DNA from: Mesorhizobium sp. J428
Lineage (GTDB): Bacteria; Pseudomonadota; Alphaproteobacteria; Rhizobiales; Rhizobiaceae
DNA length: 64,000 nt
Direction: 5' to 3'
NCBI RefSeq assembly: GCF_024699925.1
Contig: NZ_JAJOMX010000001.1
Coordinates: forward strand, 434,001-498,000
Under the pieces are notes generated by a model. The model ran no database searches. It worked only from the letters and a program-made list of their open reading frames with translations, and was not told the origin of the DNA. Below are positions 9,143-18,101 of this stretch, piece by piece; within the stretch, counting starts at the first letter, position 1, and each line of letters opens with the position of its first letter. The translations under genes were made by a program, and so were the position numbers.

Positions 9143-10280
9143 ATGCGGCAGGCTTCCACGCTCTCCATCGCCCTTACTGCGTCCACGATGCTCGCGGCAT
9201 GGCCGGCGCTCGCCCAGGACTATGCGACCGAAAAGGTCGGCGTCGTCGCCGCGGTGGTGGCCGAGGGCCTCGATCATCCCTGGGGGCTGGATTTCCTGCC
9301 CGACGACACGGTGATCGTCACAGAGCGTTCGGGCGCCATGCGGCTGGTCGGCGCCGACGGCGTGATATCGGACCCGATCGAGGGCGTGCCGGAGGTGTCG
9401 GCCAGCGGCCAGGGCGGGCTGCTCGATGTGGCCGCCGCGCGCGACTTTGCGCAGTCGAACCGGATCTTCTTTACCTTCTCGGAGCCCGGAAGCGGCGGCG
9501 CCGGCACGGCGATCGCCAGCGCGACCCTCGTCCGCGACGGCGCGCAAGCCCGGCTGGACGACGTGAAGGTGCTGTTCTCGATGGAGAAGAAGACCGGCCG
9601 CGGCCAGCATTTCGGCTCGCGCATCGTGCTGCATCCGGACGGCACCGTCTTCTTCACCACCGGCGACCGCGGCCAGGGCCCGCGCGCGCAGGACATGTCG
9701 GACGCGGCGGGCGCGGTGCTGCGCATCAATGCCGACGGTTCGGTGCCGGCCGACAACCCCTATGCCGACGGCAGGAACGGCGCCCTGCCGCAGATCTGGT
9801 CCAAGGGCCATCGCAACCCGCAGGGCTTCACGATTGATGGCGACGGCCGGCTCTGGACCGTCGAGCACGGCGCGAAGGGGGGGCGACGAGGTCAACACGC
9901 CGGAAGCCGGGAAGAATTACGGCTGGCCGGAGATCAGCTACGGCGTGAACTATGACGGTTCGCCGTTCCCGGCCTCGGAAGGCTCCGGCTTCGAGCAGCC
10001 GGTCCACTACTGGGACCCCTCGATCGCGCCGTCGGGCCTCGTCGTCTATGACGGCGCGATGTTCCCCGAATGGCAGGGCGACCTGATCGCCGGCTCGCTG
10101 AAGTTCGGCCTCGTCTCGCGCCTCGACCGCGACGCCAGCGGCGCCATCGCCGGGGAGGAGCGCCTGTTCGAAGGCGAATTCGGCCGCATCCGCGACATCA
10201 ACCAAGCCCCCGACGGCTCGCTCTGGCTGCTGACGGACGAGGCGAACGGCAAGATCGTGCGGATCGGACGGGGCGAGTAG
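9143..10280 (+). CDS. PQQ-dependent sugar (soluble aldose / sorbosone-type) dehydrogenase, frameshifted
   Basis: Predicted periplasmic beta-propeller oxidoreductase of about 379 residues. A signal peptide (RQASTLSIALTASTMLAAWP, cut after ALAQ) precedes the Asd/GDH-B motifs GLDHPWGLDFLPD, GQGGLLDVA, HFGSRIVLHPDG and GHRNPQGF. The frame is lost in a run of seven G (9877-9883). Removing one G restores EHGAKGGDEVN and leads in frame to NYGWPEISYG and the end DEANGKIVRIGRGE. The start is the ATG at 9143, with GGAGA at 9131-9135. The substrate and whether PQQ is bound are inferred from the family. Confidence 0.83.
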
Positions 10281-10324
10281 CCTGCGGCGGAGGGCTGCCC
10301 CACTAAGGCCACCCTCACTAATGC

Positions 10325-10441
10325 GTCATCCCGGAAGCCGGCAGGCTGTCCGGGATCCATTCCTCTCTCCGGTTACACGCAACAAGACGCCAACTTGCGT
10401 AGGCCAATCGATCCCGGCCGACCTCCGGTCGCCGGGATGAC
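10325..10441. repeat. Palindromic dispersed repeat, type C, copy 1
   Basis: Bounded by GTCATCCCGG and CCGGGATGAC. It shares with the copy at 28574-28726 the internal strings CCGGGATCCATTCCTCTCTC, then CGGTTACACGC, and AGGCCAATCGATCCCGG, while the rest of the centre differs. No coding frame is shared. This is a mobile or formerly mobile non-coding palindrome sitting between two convergent genes. Confidence 0.8.
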
Positions 10442-10458
10442 GGTCAGTGTGTTGCCCC

Positions 10459-10995
10459 TCACCCGCCGACCGCGGCGATCTGCTTCTCCAGCGCCGCATA
10501 TTCGGCGCAGCCCTTGCCGCAGCGCTTCTCGATCTCGGAGAGCTGGTTCTTCGCCGCGGCGATGTCACCGAGCGTCAGATAGGCCTCGCCGAGATATTCG
10601 CGTGCCAGGGTGAAGTCCGGATTGATGGTCAGCGCCTCCTGGTAGTAGCCGAGGCCGACATCAATGCGGCCGGACTTCCGGTGCGAGAAGCCGAGCATGT
10701 TCAGCACACGCGGGTCGTTCTTGTCGGACACCAGCCCGAGCATCTGGATCGCCTCGCCATATTTGCCGGCATAGGCGAGCGCGCGGCCGGTCTCGAACAG
10801 GCTGTCGTCGTCCACGGCCCCCTGCTTGGCGGGCACGCATTTCTTCTCGGTCTTGTCGTAGACCTCGCCCGACTTGCAGGTCGGCGTCTGGTCGGAACCG
10901 CCGCTGCCGCTGTCGCCACCGGCTGCGAAGGCCGGCAGGGCGAACGGCAGGGAGAAAGCGAGAACGGCTGCTGAAAGCGTCAGGCGGATGGACAT
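10459..10995 (-). CDS. Exported TPR-repeat protein
   Basis: Conserved hypothetical of 178 residues. A signal peptide (MSIRLTLSAAVLAFSLPFA, cut after AFA) is followed by a linker with one Cys pair (CKSGEVYDKTEKKC, about 40-53). About three tetratricopeptide units follow (about 65-165; NMLGFSHRKSGRIDVGLGYY, then EALTINPDFTLAREYLGEAY). TPR proteins of this type act in periplasmic protein assembly or scaffolding. The start at 10995 has GGAGGAG upstream. The partner is unknown. Confidence 0.7.
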   Translation of the reverse strand: MSIRLTLSAAVLAFSLPFALPAFAAGGDSGSGGSDQTPTCKSGEVYDKTEKKCVPAKQGAVDDDSLFETGRALAYAGKYGEAIQMLGLVSDKNDPRVLNMLGFSHRKSGRIDVGLGYYQEALTINPDFTLAREYLGEAYLTLGDIAAAKNQLSEIEKRCGKGCAEYAALEKQIAAVGG

Positions 10996-11127
10996 GGCTT
11001 CTCCTCCGGAACAGGACATTGCATCCGAAACCATCAACGATCGAGGTGTTGGGTTTCTTCCCGGCCAGAATAGCGCAACGCCGATTTTCCGCCACCGGCC
11101 GCCGCGATCAACTTCCGTTGCCGCCTC

Positions 11128-11610
11128 TCACAGGTCGAGGATCATGCAAGTCTCGCTGCCATGCGCGATCAGGCGGCCCTTCTGGTCGAACAACTTGCCC
11201 TCGCTGGTGGCGAGCCGCGCGCCCTGATGGGTGGTGGTCGCCTCGCAGCGCACCTCGCCGGAGTCCGCCAGCAGCGGCCGGACATAGTTCACGGTCATCG
11301 ACGTCGTCGTGTAGAGCTGACCGGGCTTCAGCGCCGAATGCACCGCACAGCCCATCGCGCTGTCGAGGATGGTGGCGATCCAGCCGCCATGCACGGTGCC
11401 CATCGGATTGAGGAAGGCGCGGTCAGGCGTGCCGGTGAAGACGATCCGCCCCGGCGCGACCTCCGCGAGGTCGATCCTGGTCGTCGGCGCGAACGGCGGC
11501 ACCGGCAGTTCGCCGGCCAGCATCATCGCCAGTACTTCGTGCCCGGCAAGCCCCGCCAGCCGCTCGCGCGGCAGCGGCTGCGGCATCTGGACGGCGGCCT
11601 GTGCGCTCAT
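11128..11610 (-). CDS. PaaI-family hotdog thioesterase
   Basis: Predicted cytoplasmic acyl-CoA thioesterase of 160 residues. The hotdog fold shows NPMGTVHGGWIATILDSAMG (about 74-93), the PaaI helix with the HGG active-site loop, and MTVNYVRPL. The start at 11610 has AGGGATGA upstream. Its upstream region holds a 15-base operator also found ahead of the MarR gene 11674-12147, so the two are probably co-regulated. The substrate is unknown. Confidence 0.82.
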   Translation of the reverse strand: MSAQAAVQMPQPLPRERLAGLAGHEVLAMMLAGELPVPPFAPTTRIDLAEVAPGRIVFTGTPDRAFLNPMGTVHGGWIATILDSAMGCAVHSALKPGQLYTTTSMTVNYVRPLLADSGEVRCEATTTHQGARLATSEGKLFDQKGRLIAHGSETCMILDL

Positions 11611-11623
11611 CGGATCATCCCTT

Positions 11624-11638
11624 TGTTGTATATACACA
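11624..11638. promoter_or_regulatory. Candidate MarR operator upstream of the thioesterase
   Basis: TGTTGTATATACACA, containing the perfect palindrome TGTATATACA, lies 14 bases before the thioesterase ATG and downstream of the MarR gene. It matches 14 of 15 bases of the reverse complement of 12151-12165. Its size and symmetry suit a MarR dimer. Confidence 0.65.
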
Positions 11639-11673
11639 TAATGGATTGCGGATCGGCGTCGCGATACCCCGCC

Positions 11674-12147
11674 CTACGCCGCCGGCCTGACCGCGCGCGC
11701 CGCCCGGCGCAGGGAACGGAAGTCCTCGCGGATCATGTCGCTCTGTTCGCGCTTGAGCTGCGCCTGCAGCGCGTCCTGCGCCTGCTGCCAGAGCGGCAGT
11801 GCCGCGGCGATCCGCTCCTCGCCTGCGGCGGTCAGGCTGTGGATGACGCGCCGCCCTTCGCCTGCCTCGGCGCGGACGAGACCCGCAGCCGTGAGCCGGT
11901 CGAGGTTGCGCGCCAGCGTCGAGCGCTCGACGCCCACCATCTCCGCCAGCTCGGAGGCCGAGCCCGCCTGGGCGCTGGCGATGGTGCAGAGGATGGAGAA
12001 CTGGGTCACCTCGATGCCGACCGGCGCCAGGAAGGCGTTGTAGGTGCGGGTGAGCAGGTTGGCGGTGCGGCGGACCGCGCGGCCGAAGCACGAGCCGCCG
12101 ATTTCCAGCAGCTTCTGACGGTCGACCCTTGTGCCTTCTCCGCTCAT
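11674..12147 (-). CDS. MarR family transcriptional regulator
   Basis: Predicted 157-residue winged-helix repressor. The recognition helix region is SASELAEMVGVERSTLARNL (about 63-82) and the wing is RAEAGEGRRVIHSLT. The helices at both ends would form the dimer. The ATG at 12147 was chosen because the family fold begins within 15 residues. An operator-like palindrome directly upstream indicates autoregulation, and a near-identical site lies before the downstream thioesterase. The ligand is unknown. Confidence 0.88.
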   Translation of the reverse strand: MSGEGTRVDRQKLLEIGGSCFGRAVRRTANLLTRTYNAFLAPVGIEVTQFSILCTIASAQAGSASELAEMVGVERSTLARNLDRLTAAGLVRAEAGEGRRVIHSLTAAGEERIAAALPLWQQAQDALQAQLKREQSDMIREDFRSLRRAARAVRPAA

Positions 12148-12150
12148 GAT

Positions 12151-12165
12151 TGTGTATCTACAACA
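12151..12165. promoter_or_regulatory. Candidate MarR autoregulatory operator
   Basis: TGTGTATCTACAACA on the plus strand reads TGTTGTAGATACACA on the coding strand, 3 bases upstream of the MarR ATG. It differs in one base from the site before the thioesterase. Two copies before two adjacent genes make chance unlikely. Confidence 0.65.
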
Positions 12166-12196
12166 TGAACGGAGCCTTGCCAAGTCCAATGCCGCG

Positions 12197-12549
12197 TCAG
12201 GCCTTGAAGATGAACGTCGCCCCCACCGCGATCAGCGCGAAGCCGATCGCATGGTTCCAGGTCAGCGCCTCCTTCAGGTAGAGTACCGAGAAGCCGGCGA
12301 AGACGAGGAGCGTGATCACCTCCTGCATCGTTTTCAGTTCCGCCGCCGAATAGACCTGGTGGCCGATGCGGTTGGCAGGCACCGCGAGCCAGTATTCGAA
12401 GAAGGCGATGCCCCACGAGGCCGTCACCGCCATCCACAGCGGCGAGCCGGTGAACTTGAGGTGCCCGTGCACCAGGCGAAGGTCATGAAGACGTTGGAGG
12501 CGACGAGAAGCAGGACCGGCAGGACGTAGGGAGAGACCAGCATCGACAT
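12197..12549 (-). CDS. DMT-type small membrane protein (DUF486), frameshifted
   Basis: Predicted inner-membrane protein of about 117 residues with four hydrophobic helices, function unknown. The N-terminus MSMLVSPYVLPVLLLVASNV, then FMTFAW, is in one frame. The rest (GHLKFTGSPLWMAVTASWGI, the FFEYWLAVPANRIG motif and LKTMQEVITLLVF) is in another. The switch lies near 12466-12473, where family members read AWYGHLKF; two extra bases or one missing base explains it. Intact apart from this point. Confidence 0.78.
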
Positions 12550-12666
12550 TCGGAGGAAACCTTGTGGGGGGAAGAGCGCGAGATGTCGTGCAGCGGTCGG
12601 TGACTGTCAATCGCCGGGGTCTTGCATCCGCGCAAAATCGGCTATGGTCGCGCGAGGAGGCCTGCG

Positions 12667-13092
12667 ATGCGGCGCATAAGCGACAAGGACTGGGACCTGG
12701 CTCTCTCGCCGGACACGATCCGCGAGTTGATCCTCAAGGCGCGCGCGGTCAGCGCCGGCATGAACGCCGACTACGAGGACGGCGCCGAGCACGAGGTCGA
12801 ACTCGACGATCGCGGCCACGACACCCACCACCACGACGGCCTCGCCGAAGAGGAGATCGAGGACCTGACCGCCCGCGAACTGCGCGCCGCGATCCGCGAG
12901 CTGAACGAGGACGAGGCGGCCGAGCTCGTCGCGCTGATGTGGATCGGCCGCGGCGACTTCGAGCCCGCCGAATTCAAGCTGGCCGTCGAGGAAGCCAAGG
13001 GCCGCGCCGACATCAAACCCTGGCGCTACCTCCTCGACCGCCCCCTGCTCGGCGAATGGCTGGAGGACGGCCTGCAGGCGATCGGGGCGTAG
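12667..13092 (+). CDS. DUF3775 family protein
   Basis: Conserved alphaproteobacterial protein of 141 residues, function unknown. It is strongly acidic, with a His-rich stretch (DRGHDTHHHDGL, about 48-59). The C-terminal half ELRAAIRELNEDEAAELVAL, then MWIGRGD, is the DUF3775 core. The ATG at 12667 follows GAGGAGG, deciding the start over an upstream ATG. A second small gene begins 2 bases after its stop. Confidence 0.78.
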   Translation: MRRISDKDWDLALSPDTIRELILKARAVSAGMNADYEDGAEHEVELDDRGHDTHHHDGLAEEEIEDLTARELRAAIRELNEDEAAELVALMWIGRGDFEPAEFKLAVEEAKGRADIKPWRYLLDRPLLGEWLEDGLQAIGA

Positions 13093-13094
13093 GT

Positions 13095-13502
13095 GTGCCT
13101 GACTATTCGTTCTTCAAAGGCAGCCGGTACGGCGTTGGGATCATAGAGCGCGACGGCGCGACCTACCTTCGGAATCTTCTGCGGGACGAGCCGAACGGGG
13201 AGACGATTGCGGAATCCCTCCTTGCCCGGATTGATCGAAATGAGCCCGTTGACGTTCCGGCAGAGTTCTTCGCCGCTGGCATCGGCTGGCCGCAGATGAT
13301 CAAGACCCTGCGAACGATCTACGGGGTCTCCATTCCGCAGGCGCAGGACATGGCTCTACGACACGCCGGCTGGCTGCGCTGGGTCAAAGTCCGCTGCGCA
13401 ACGGATCGATCCTGCATGAAACAGGCGCACTTTGCGGCGCTGAACGGGTCGCTTCCGGGCTGGCTTACGCTCGAGAACGGCAAGCCGACCTTTATCCGAT
13501 AG
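13095..13502 (+). CDS. Hypothetical protein, GTG start
   Basis: I do not recognise a family. It has 135 residues and begins at GTG 13095, 2 bases after the DUF3775 stop, so translation may be coupled. It starts VPDYSFFKGSRYGVGIIERD and ends ENGKPTFIR. It is soluble, without signal or membrane segments. The pattern of a helical region (AQDMALRHAGWLRWVK) between charged parts is unremarkable. Support is a long open frame with a plausible start; expression is unproven. Confidence 0.5.
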   Translation: MPDYSFFKGSRYGVGIIERDGATYLRNLLRDEPNGETIAESLLARIDRNEPVDVPAEFFAAGIGWPQMIKTLRTIYGVSIPQAQDMALRHAGWLRWVKVRCATDRSCMKQAHFAALNGSLPGWLTLENGKPTFIR

Positions 13503-13661
13503 CCGCTGCATCCCCTGGCCTGCCGGCCAGACGAGGGTCCATTGGCAGGGCGGATACCTCGGACGCACCACCGCCCCGTCGCTTTTCTCACACACCATGC
13601 CGGAACGGCCGGCTCCTCCGCTCGCCGCGCAGCGCTAGTCTGTCCCAATCAAGGGGCGGCC

Positions 13662-15278
13662 ATGCAGGTGTTCGACTTCATCATCGTCGGTTCGGGATCG
13701 GCAGGCTCGGTCGTCGCCGAGCGGCTGTCGGCCAGCGGGCGGTTCAGCGTGCTGGTGCTGGAGGCCGGCGGCACCGACCGGCGCTTCTACGTGCAGATGC
13801 CGCTCGGCTACGGCAAGACCTTCTTCGATCCGGCGGTGAACTGGAACTACAAGGCCGAGCCCGACCCGGGGCTGGCGGGTGCCGCCGACCACTGGCCGCG
13901 TGGAAAACTCCTCGGCGGGTCGAGCTCGATCAATGCGATGGTCTGGATCCGCGGCGCGCGCGAGGACTTCGACGACTGGCGCGACGCCGGCAATCCCGGC
14001 TGGGGCTATGACGACCTTTTGCCCGCCTTCAAGGCGATCGAGGACAACGAGGCCGGCGCCGACAAGTGGCGCGGCACCGGCGGCCCGGTCCACGTCACCG
14101 ACATGAGCCCGGCCGTCCATCCACTCACCCACCGCTACATCGAGGCAGGCAGGCAGGCCGGCCTGCCCTTCAATCCGGATTTCAACGGTGCCGCCCAGGA
14201 AGGCGTGGGCATCTACCAGATCACCACCAAGGGCGGCCGGCGCATGTCCGCGGCCCGCGCGTTCCTGCGCCCGGCGATGAAACGCGGCAATGTCCGCGTC
14301 GAGACCAGCGCGCTCGCCACCCGCATCCTGTTCGAGGGCGCTCGCGCCGTCGGCATCGAGTACGAGCAGAACGGACGCAAGCAACAGGCCCGCGCCGGCC
14401 GCGAGGTCATCCTCTCCGCCGGCTCGGTCAATTCCCCGCAGCTGCTGCAGCTCTCGGGCGTCGGCCCCGGCCCGCTGCTCCAGTCGCTCGGCATCCCGGT
14501 GATACGCGCCAACGCCAATGTCGGCGCCAACCTGCAGGACCATGTCGGCATCAACTACACGTTCAGGGCCAAGGTGCCGACGCTGAACTCGATCCTGCGG
14601 CCGTGGTGGGGCAAGGGCCTGGTCGGCGCGCGCTATCTGTTGACGGGCAGCGGCCCGCTGTCGCTGTCGATCAACAATGGCGGCGGCTTCTTCCGCACCG
14701 ACCCGGCCCGCACGCGGCCGAACATGCAGCTCTATTTCCAGGCCTTTTCGACCGTCATCCCCCGCGCCGGCGAACGCCCCATCCTCGCACCCGACCCGTG
14801 GCCCGGCTTCTCCATCGGCCTCTCCAATGCGCGGCCCTCCTCGCGCGGCGAGATCATGATCCGCTCGGCCGACCCGCGCGACTATCCTAGGATCGTCGCC
14901 AACGCCTATTCGACCGACGACGACGTCGCCGAGATGCTGGCGGCGGTGAAGTTCGTGCGGACAATCGCCACGCAGCCGGCCATCGCCGAAGTGATCGCCG
15001 AGGAAGTCCTGCCCGGCCCGTCGGTTCAGTCGGACGCCGACCTGACCGACGATTTCCGCAAGCGTTCCGGCACGGTCTACCACCCCTGCTCCACCTGCCG
15101 CATGGGCCCGGACCCGGCCACTTCGGTGGTCGACCCCCGCCTGCGCGTCCACGGCATCTCAGGCCTGCGCGTCATCGACGCCTCGATCTTCCCCGGCAAC
15201 ATCACCGGCAACACCAATGCCGCGTCGATCATGACGGGGTGGAAGGGCGCGGGGATGGTGCTGGAGGATCAGGGATAA
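13662..15278 (+). CDS. GMC-family FAD-dependent alcohol/choline dehydrogenase
   Basis: Predicted 538-residue flavoenzyme oxidising an alcohol. The FAD-binding FIIVGSGSAGSVVAERLS is at 6-23. GMC signature 1 is around GKLLGGSSSINAMVWIRG (about 81-98) and signature 2 around GSVNSPQLLQLSGVGP. The C-terminal catalytic His is in VYHPCSTCRMG (about 472-482), with the Asn in NTNAASIM near the end. The ATG at 13662 follows AAGGGGCGG. The following enolase-superfamily and beta-hydroxyacid dehydrogenase genes suggest sugar-acid or polyol catabolism. The substrate is unknown. Confidence 0.9.
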   Translation: MQVFDFIIVGSGSAGSVVAERLSASGRFSVLVLEAGGTDRRFYVQMPLGYGKTFFDPAVNWNYKAEPDPGLAGAADHWPRGKLLGGSSSINAMVWIRGAREDFDDWRDAGNPGWGYDDLLPAFKAIEDNEAGADKWRGTGGPVHVTDMSPAVHPLTHRYIEAGRQAGLPFNPDFNGAAQEGVGIYQITTKGGRRMSAARAFLRPAMKRGNVRVETSALATRILFEGARAVGIEYEQNGRKQQARAGREVILSAGSVNSPQLLQLSGVGPGPLLQSLGIPVIRANANVGANLQDHVGINYTFRAKVPTLNSILRPWWGKGLVGARYLLTGSGPLSLSINNGGGFFRTDPARTRPNMQLYFQAFSTVIPRAGERPILAPDPWPGFSIGLSNARPSSRGEIMIRSADPRDYPRIVANAYSTDDDVAEMLAAVKFVRTIATQPAIAEVIAEEVLPGPSVQSDADLTDDFRKRSGTVYHPCSTCRMGPDPATSVVDPRLRVHGISGLRVIDASIFPGNITGNTNAASIMTGWKGAGMVLEDQG

Positions 15279-15302
15279 TTGTAGAGCAGCAAGATGGAAC
15301 CG

Positions 15303-15344
15303 CCCCCTCACCTGGCCGAGCGAAGCGGAGGCCGGGTGAGGGGG
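15303..15344. repeat. Short hairpin derivative of the type B repeat
   Basis: CCCCCTCACCTGGCC (15303-15317) pairs with GGCCGGGTGAGGGGG (15330-15344) around GAGCGAAGCGGA. It equals the outer arms of the 4733-4862 repeat joined together. It lies between the GMC gene and the next gene and could attenuate transcription. Confidence 0.7.
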
Positions 15345-15370
15345 AGCGCCGCCAGAAGAGAGGAACAGCC

Positions 15371-16581
15371 ATGAAACTCACCGACGTCAAAACCTGGGTT
15401 GTCGGCAACCCTCCCCCGGCATCGGCGGCAAGTATTTCATCTTCGTCCGCCTCACCACCAACAGCGGCGTCACCGGCTATGGCGAGGCCTACAACGCCAC
15501 CTTCGGCCCGCATGTCACCGCGCGGATGATCGAGGACATGGCCGAGCGCTATTTCATCGGCCAGGACCCGCACGACATCGAGCTGTTCTTCCGCCGCTGC
15601 TATTCCTCCGGCTTCACCCAGCGGCCCGACGTCTCCGGCATGGGCTGCTTCTCGGCGCTGGAGATGGCCTGCTGGGACATCATCGGCAAGGAGGCCAACA
15701 AGCCGGTCTACAAGCTGCTCGGCGGCCAGGTGCACGAGACACTGCGCTCCTACACCTACCTCTACCCGCATTCCGGCAGCGTGCACTCAGAGGATGCGGT
15801 CGGCAAAAACGTCTACAACGACCCCGACATGGCGGCGGAATGCGCGCTCGAATATGTCGAGCAGGGCTTCACCGCGGTGAAATTCGATCCCGCCGGCCCC
15901 TACACCGCCTTCGATGGCCACCAGCCGCGCCTGGTCGACATCGACCTCTCCGCCCGTATGGTCAAGGCGGTGCGCGAGGCGGTCGGCACCCGCGCCGACA
16001 TCCTCTTCGGCACGCACGGCCAGTTTACCGCCTCCGGCGCGTTGCGGCTGGCCAAGGCGATCGAGCCCTACGACCCGCTCTGGTTCGAGGAGCCGGTGCC
16101 GCCCGACATGCCCGAAGTGATGGCGCAGGTTGCCCGCGGCACCTCGATCCCGATCGCCACCGGCGAGCGGCTCACCACGCGCTTCGAGTTCGCCCGCGTC
16201 ATCGAAAACCGCGCCGCGACCATCCTCCAGCCCGACCTCGGCCGCTCCGGCGGCATCCTCGAGACCAAGAAGATCGCCGCCATGGCCGAGGCGTATCACA
16301 TCCAGGTCGCGCCGCACTGCTATTGCGGCCCGATCGTCGGCGCGGCCAACATCCAGCTCGCCGTCACGCTGCCCAACTTCCTCATCCTCGAATCGCTGAA
16401 GCAATGGGACGGCTTCCACGCCACGCTCCTGAAGAAGAAGATCGAGTGGCAGGACGGCAACGTCATCCCGTCAAGGGAGCCTGGGCTCGGCGTCGAACTG
16501 AACGAGGCCGTCTGCGAGGCGCACCCCTATGACGGCCCGCACCTCCACCTGCAGATGATGCAGACGCCGCTGATGCCATGA
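15371..16581 (+). CDS. Mandelate racemase / muconate lactonizing (enolase superfamily) enzyme, frameshifted
   Basis: Predicted Mg-dependent sugar-acid dehydratase or epimerase of about 403 residues. It starts MKLTDVKTWVVGNPPP. One base is missing in the C run at 15413-15417, after which the frame continues GIGGKYFIFVRL and TGYGEAYNATFG. The barrel carries FTAVKFDPAGPY (about 133-144), WFEEPVPPDMPE, ATGERLTTRFEF and the His in APHCYCGP. The position that usually holds the first metal Asp reads FGTHGQF, so this is a divergent subgroup. It overlaps the next gene by 4 bases (ATGA). Confidence 0.82.
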
Positions 16582-17486
16582 GATACGCCTTCGTCGGTCT
16601 CGGCCATCTCGGCGGCCACCTCGCCGCCAGCCTCCTGCGCAACGGTTTCGACGTAACGGTCTTCGACCGCGGCCCGGAGGCGGTGGCGCGGCTGGTCGCT
16701 CTCGGCGCGACGGCAGCGACAAGCCCCGCCGACGCGGCGCGCCGGGCCGGCAACGCCATCACCTGCCTGCCCTCGCCCAAGGTGAGCGAGGCGGTGCTCG
16801 CCGGGCCGGAGGGTCTGCTGGACGGACTCCCCGCCGGCGGCACCTGGATCGAGATGTCGACGAACGGCCGCGAGGAGATCCTGCGGCTGGCGAAACTGGC
16901 CGAAGCGAAGGGCGTGCATACGCTCGAATGTCCGGTCACCGGCGGCGTCCATCTCGCCGCCGCCGGCAAGATCACCGCGCTGGTCGGCGGCGATGCCGGT
17001 CTCTACGAACGGCACCGCGCGGCGATCGAGGCGATGTGCGCGAGATCTTTCCTGATGGGGCCGGTCGGTTCCGCGGCCGTCATCAAGGTCATCACCAACA
17101 TGCTGGCCTTCATCCATTTGGTCGCCGCCGGCGAGGCGCTGATGCTGGCAAAGCAGGGCGGGCTCGACCTCGCCCAGGCCTATCACGCCATCTGCGCCTC
17201 GTCCGGCACCAGCTTCGTCCACGAAACCGAGAGCCAGCTCATCCTGAACGGCAGCTACGACATCGCCTTCACGATGGATCTCGCGCTCAAGGATCTGGGG
17301 TTTGCAACCGGCATGGGACGCGAGTTCGGCGTCCCGCTCGAACTAGCATCGAAGGTTGAGGATATCTTCCGCGACGGGAAGGCCGCCTTCGGCGGCGATG
17401 CGTGGTCGACCAAGATCGTGAAGTTGCTCGAGGACAAGGTCGGCACAGATCTGCGCGCGCCGGGCTTCCCTGCAAGACTTGTGTAG
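16578..17486 (+). CDS. Beta-hydroxyacid dehydrogenase (3-hydroxyisobutyrate dehydrogenase family)
   Basis: Predicted NAD(P)-dependent oxidoreductase of 302 residues. The N-terminus YAFVGLGHLGGHLAASLL is the dinucleotide site, ECPVTGGVHLAAAGK the substrate loop, and Lys in GSAAVIKVITNML (about 170) the catalytic residue. LALKDLGFAT is the C-terminal signature. Its start overlaps the enolase-superfamily gene (ATGA), so the two act in one pathway, presumably oxidising a product of the dehydratase. The substrate cannot be named. Confidence 0.86.
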   Translation: MRYAFVGLGHLGGHLAASLLRNGFDVTVFDRGPEAVARLVALGATAATSPADAARRAGNAITCLPSPKVSEAVLAGPEGLLDGLPAGGTWIEMSTNGREEILRLAKLAEAKGVHTLECPVTGGVHLAAAGKITALVGGDAGLYERHRAAIEAMCARSFLMGPVGSAAVIKVITNMLAFIHLVAAGEALMLAKQGGLDLAQAYHAICASSGTSFVHETESQLILNGSYDIAFTMDLALKDLGFATGMGREFGVPLELASKVEDIFRDGKAAFGGDAWSTKIVKLLEDKVGTDLRAPGFPARLV

Positions 17487-17660
17487 CTTTTCCAATCGCT
17501 TGTGCCGACAGCCGGAATCACCCCGGCAGCGATTTGATTCACTGCGTGAGAAGCGGGGATTGATGTTTTCCCGTTTCGTCCACCGCGCCGTCCGGCACAG
17601 CCACGTTACGCGGGCAGGTGAATCGTCTATCCTGCATCGATCGCAAGAGGACGCCCGCCC

Positions 17661-18095
17661 ATGACCCTCATCCAGAAACTCGGCATCGCCTATGCCGTGA
17701 TGTTTTTCGCCGTCGTCGGCCTGAACTACCTGCCCTTCATCCACGACGAAAACGGCATGATGTTCGGTCTGTTCTCGCTGCAATGGTACGACGACCTGCT
17801 GCACGGCTTCTCGGGCCTGTGGGTGCTGATCGCCGCCATCGTCTCGCACCGCGCGGCCGTGCTGTTCTTCAAGATCTTCGGCTCGATCTACCTGTTCGAC
17901 GGCATTCTCGGCCTGGTCACCGGCTCGGGCTGCCTCGACGGCGGCATCTTCATCGACGGCTTCCGCTCCTTCTCCGACGTCGAGTTCCCCACCCGCTTCT
18001 TCGCCAACCTGCCGCATCTCCTGATCGGCGGCATCGCGGTCTATATCGGCTTCGTGCTCGCCAGCCGCGTGTCGCAGAAGCTCGCGGCGGCCTGA
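17661..18095 (+). CDS. Conserved integral membrane protein
   Basis: Function unknown. It has 144 residues and four predicted transmembrane segments (about 8-24, 48-66, 70-90, 112-134). Polar loops contain HDENGMMFG, QWYDDLLHGFSG and GCLDGGIFIDGF. It is followed after 6 bases by another conserved membrane-anchored protein, so they are likely co-transcribed. No family could be named with confidence. Confidence 0.65.
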   Translation: MTLIQKLGIAYAVMFFAVVGLNYLPFIHDENGMMFGLFSLQWYDDLLHGFSGLWVLIAAIVSHRAAVLFFKIFGSIYLFDGILGLVTGSGCLDGGIFIDGFRSFSDVEFPTRFFANLPHLLIGGIAVYIGFVLASRVSQKLAAA

Positions 18096-18101
18096 GCCTC
18101 C

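Noticed and set aside
9877..9883. Phase variation through the seven-G run in the sugar dehydrogenase
   Set aside because: Similar breaks in many unrelated genes make sequence error more likely, and seven G is short for a contingency tract.
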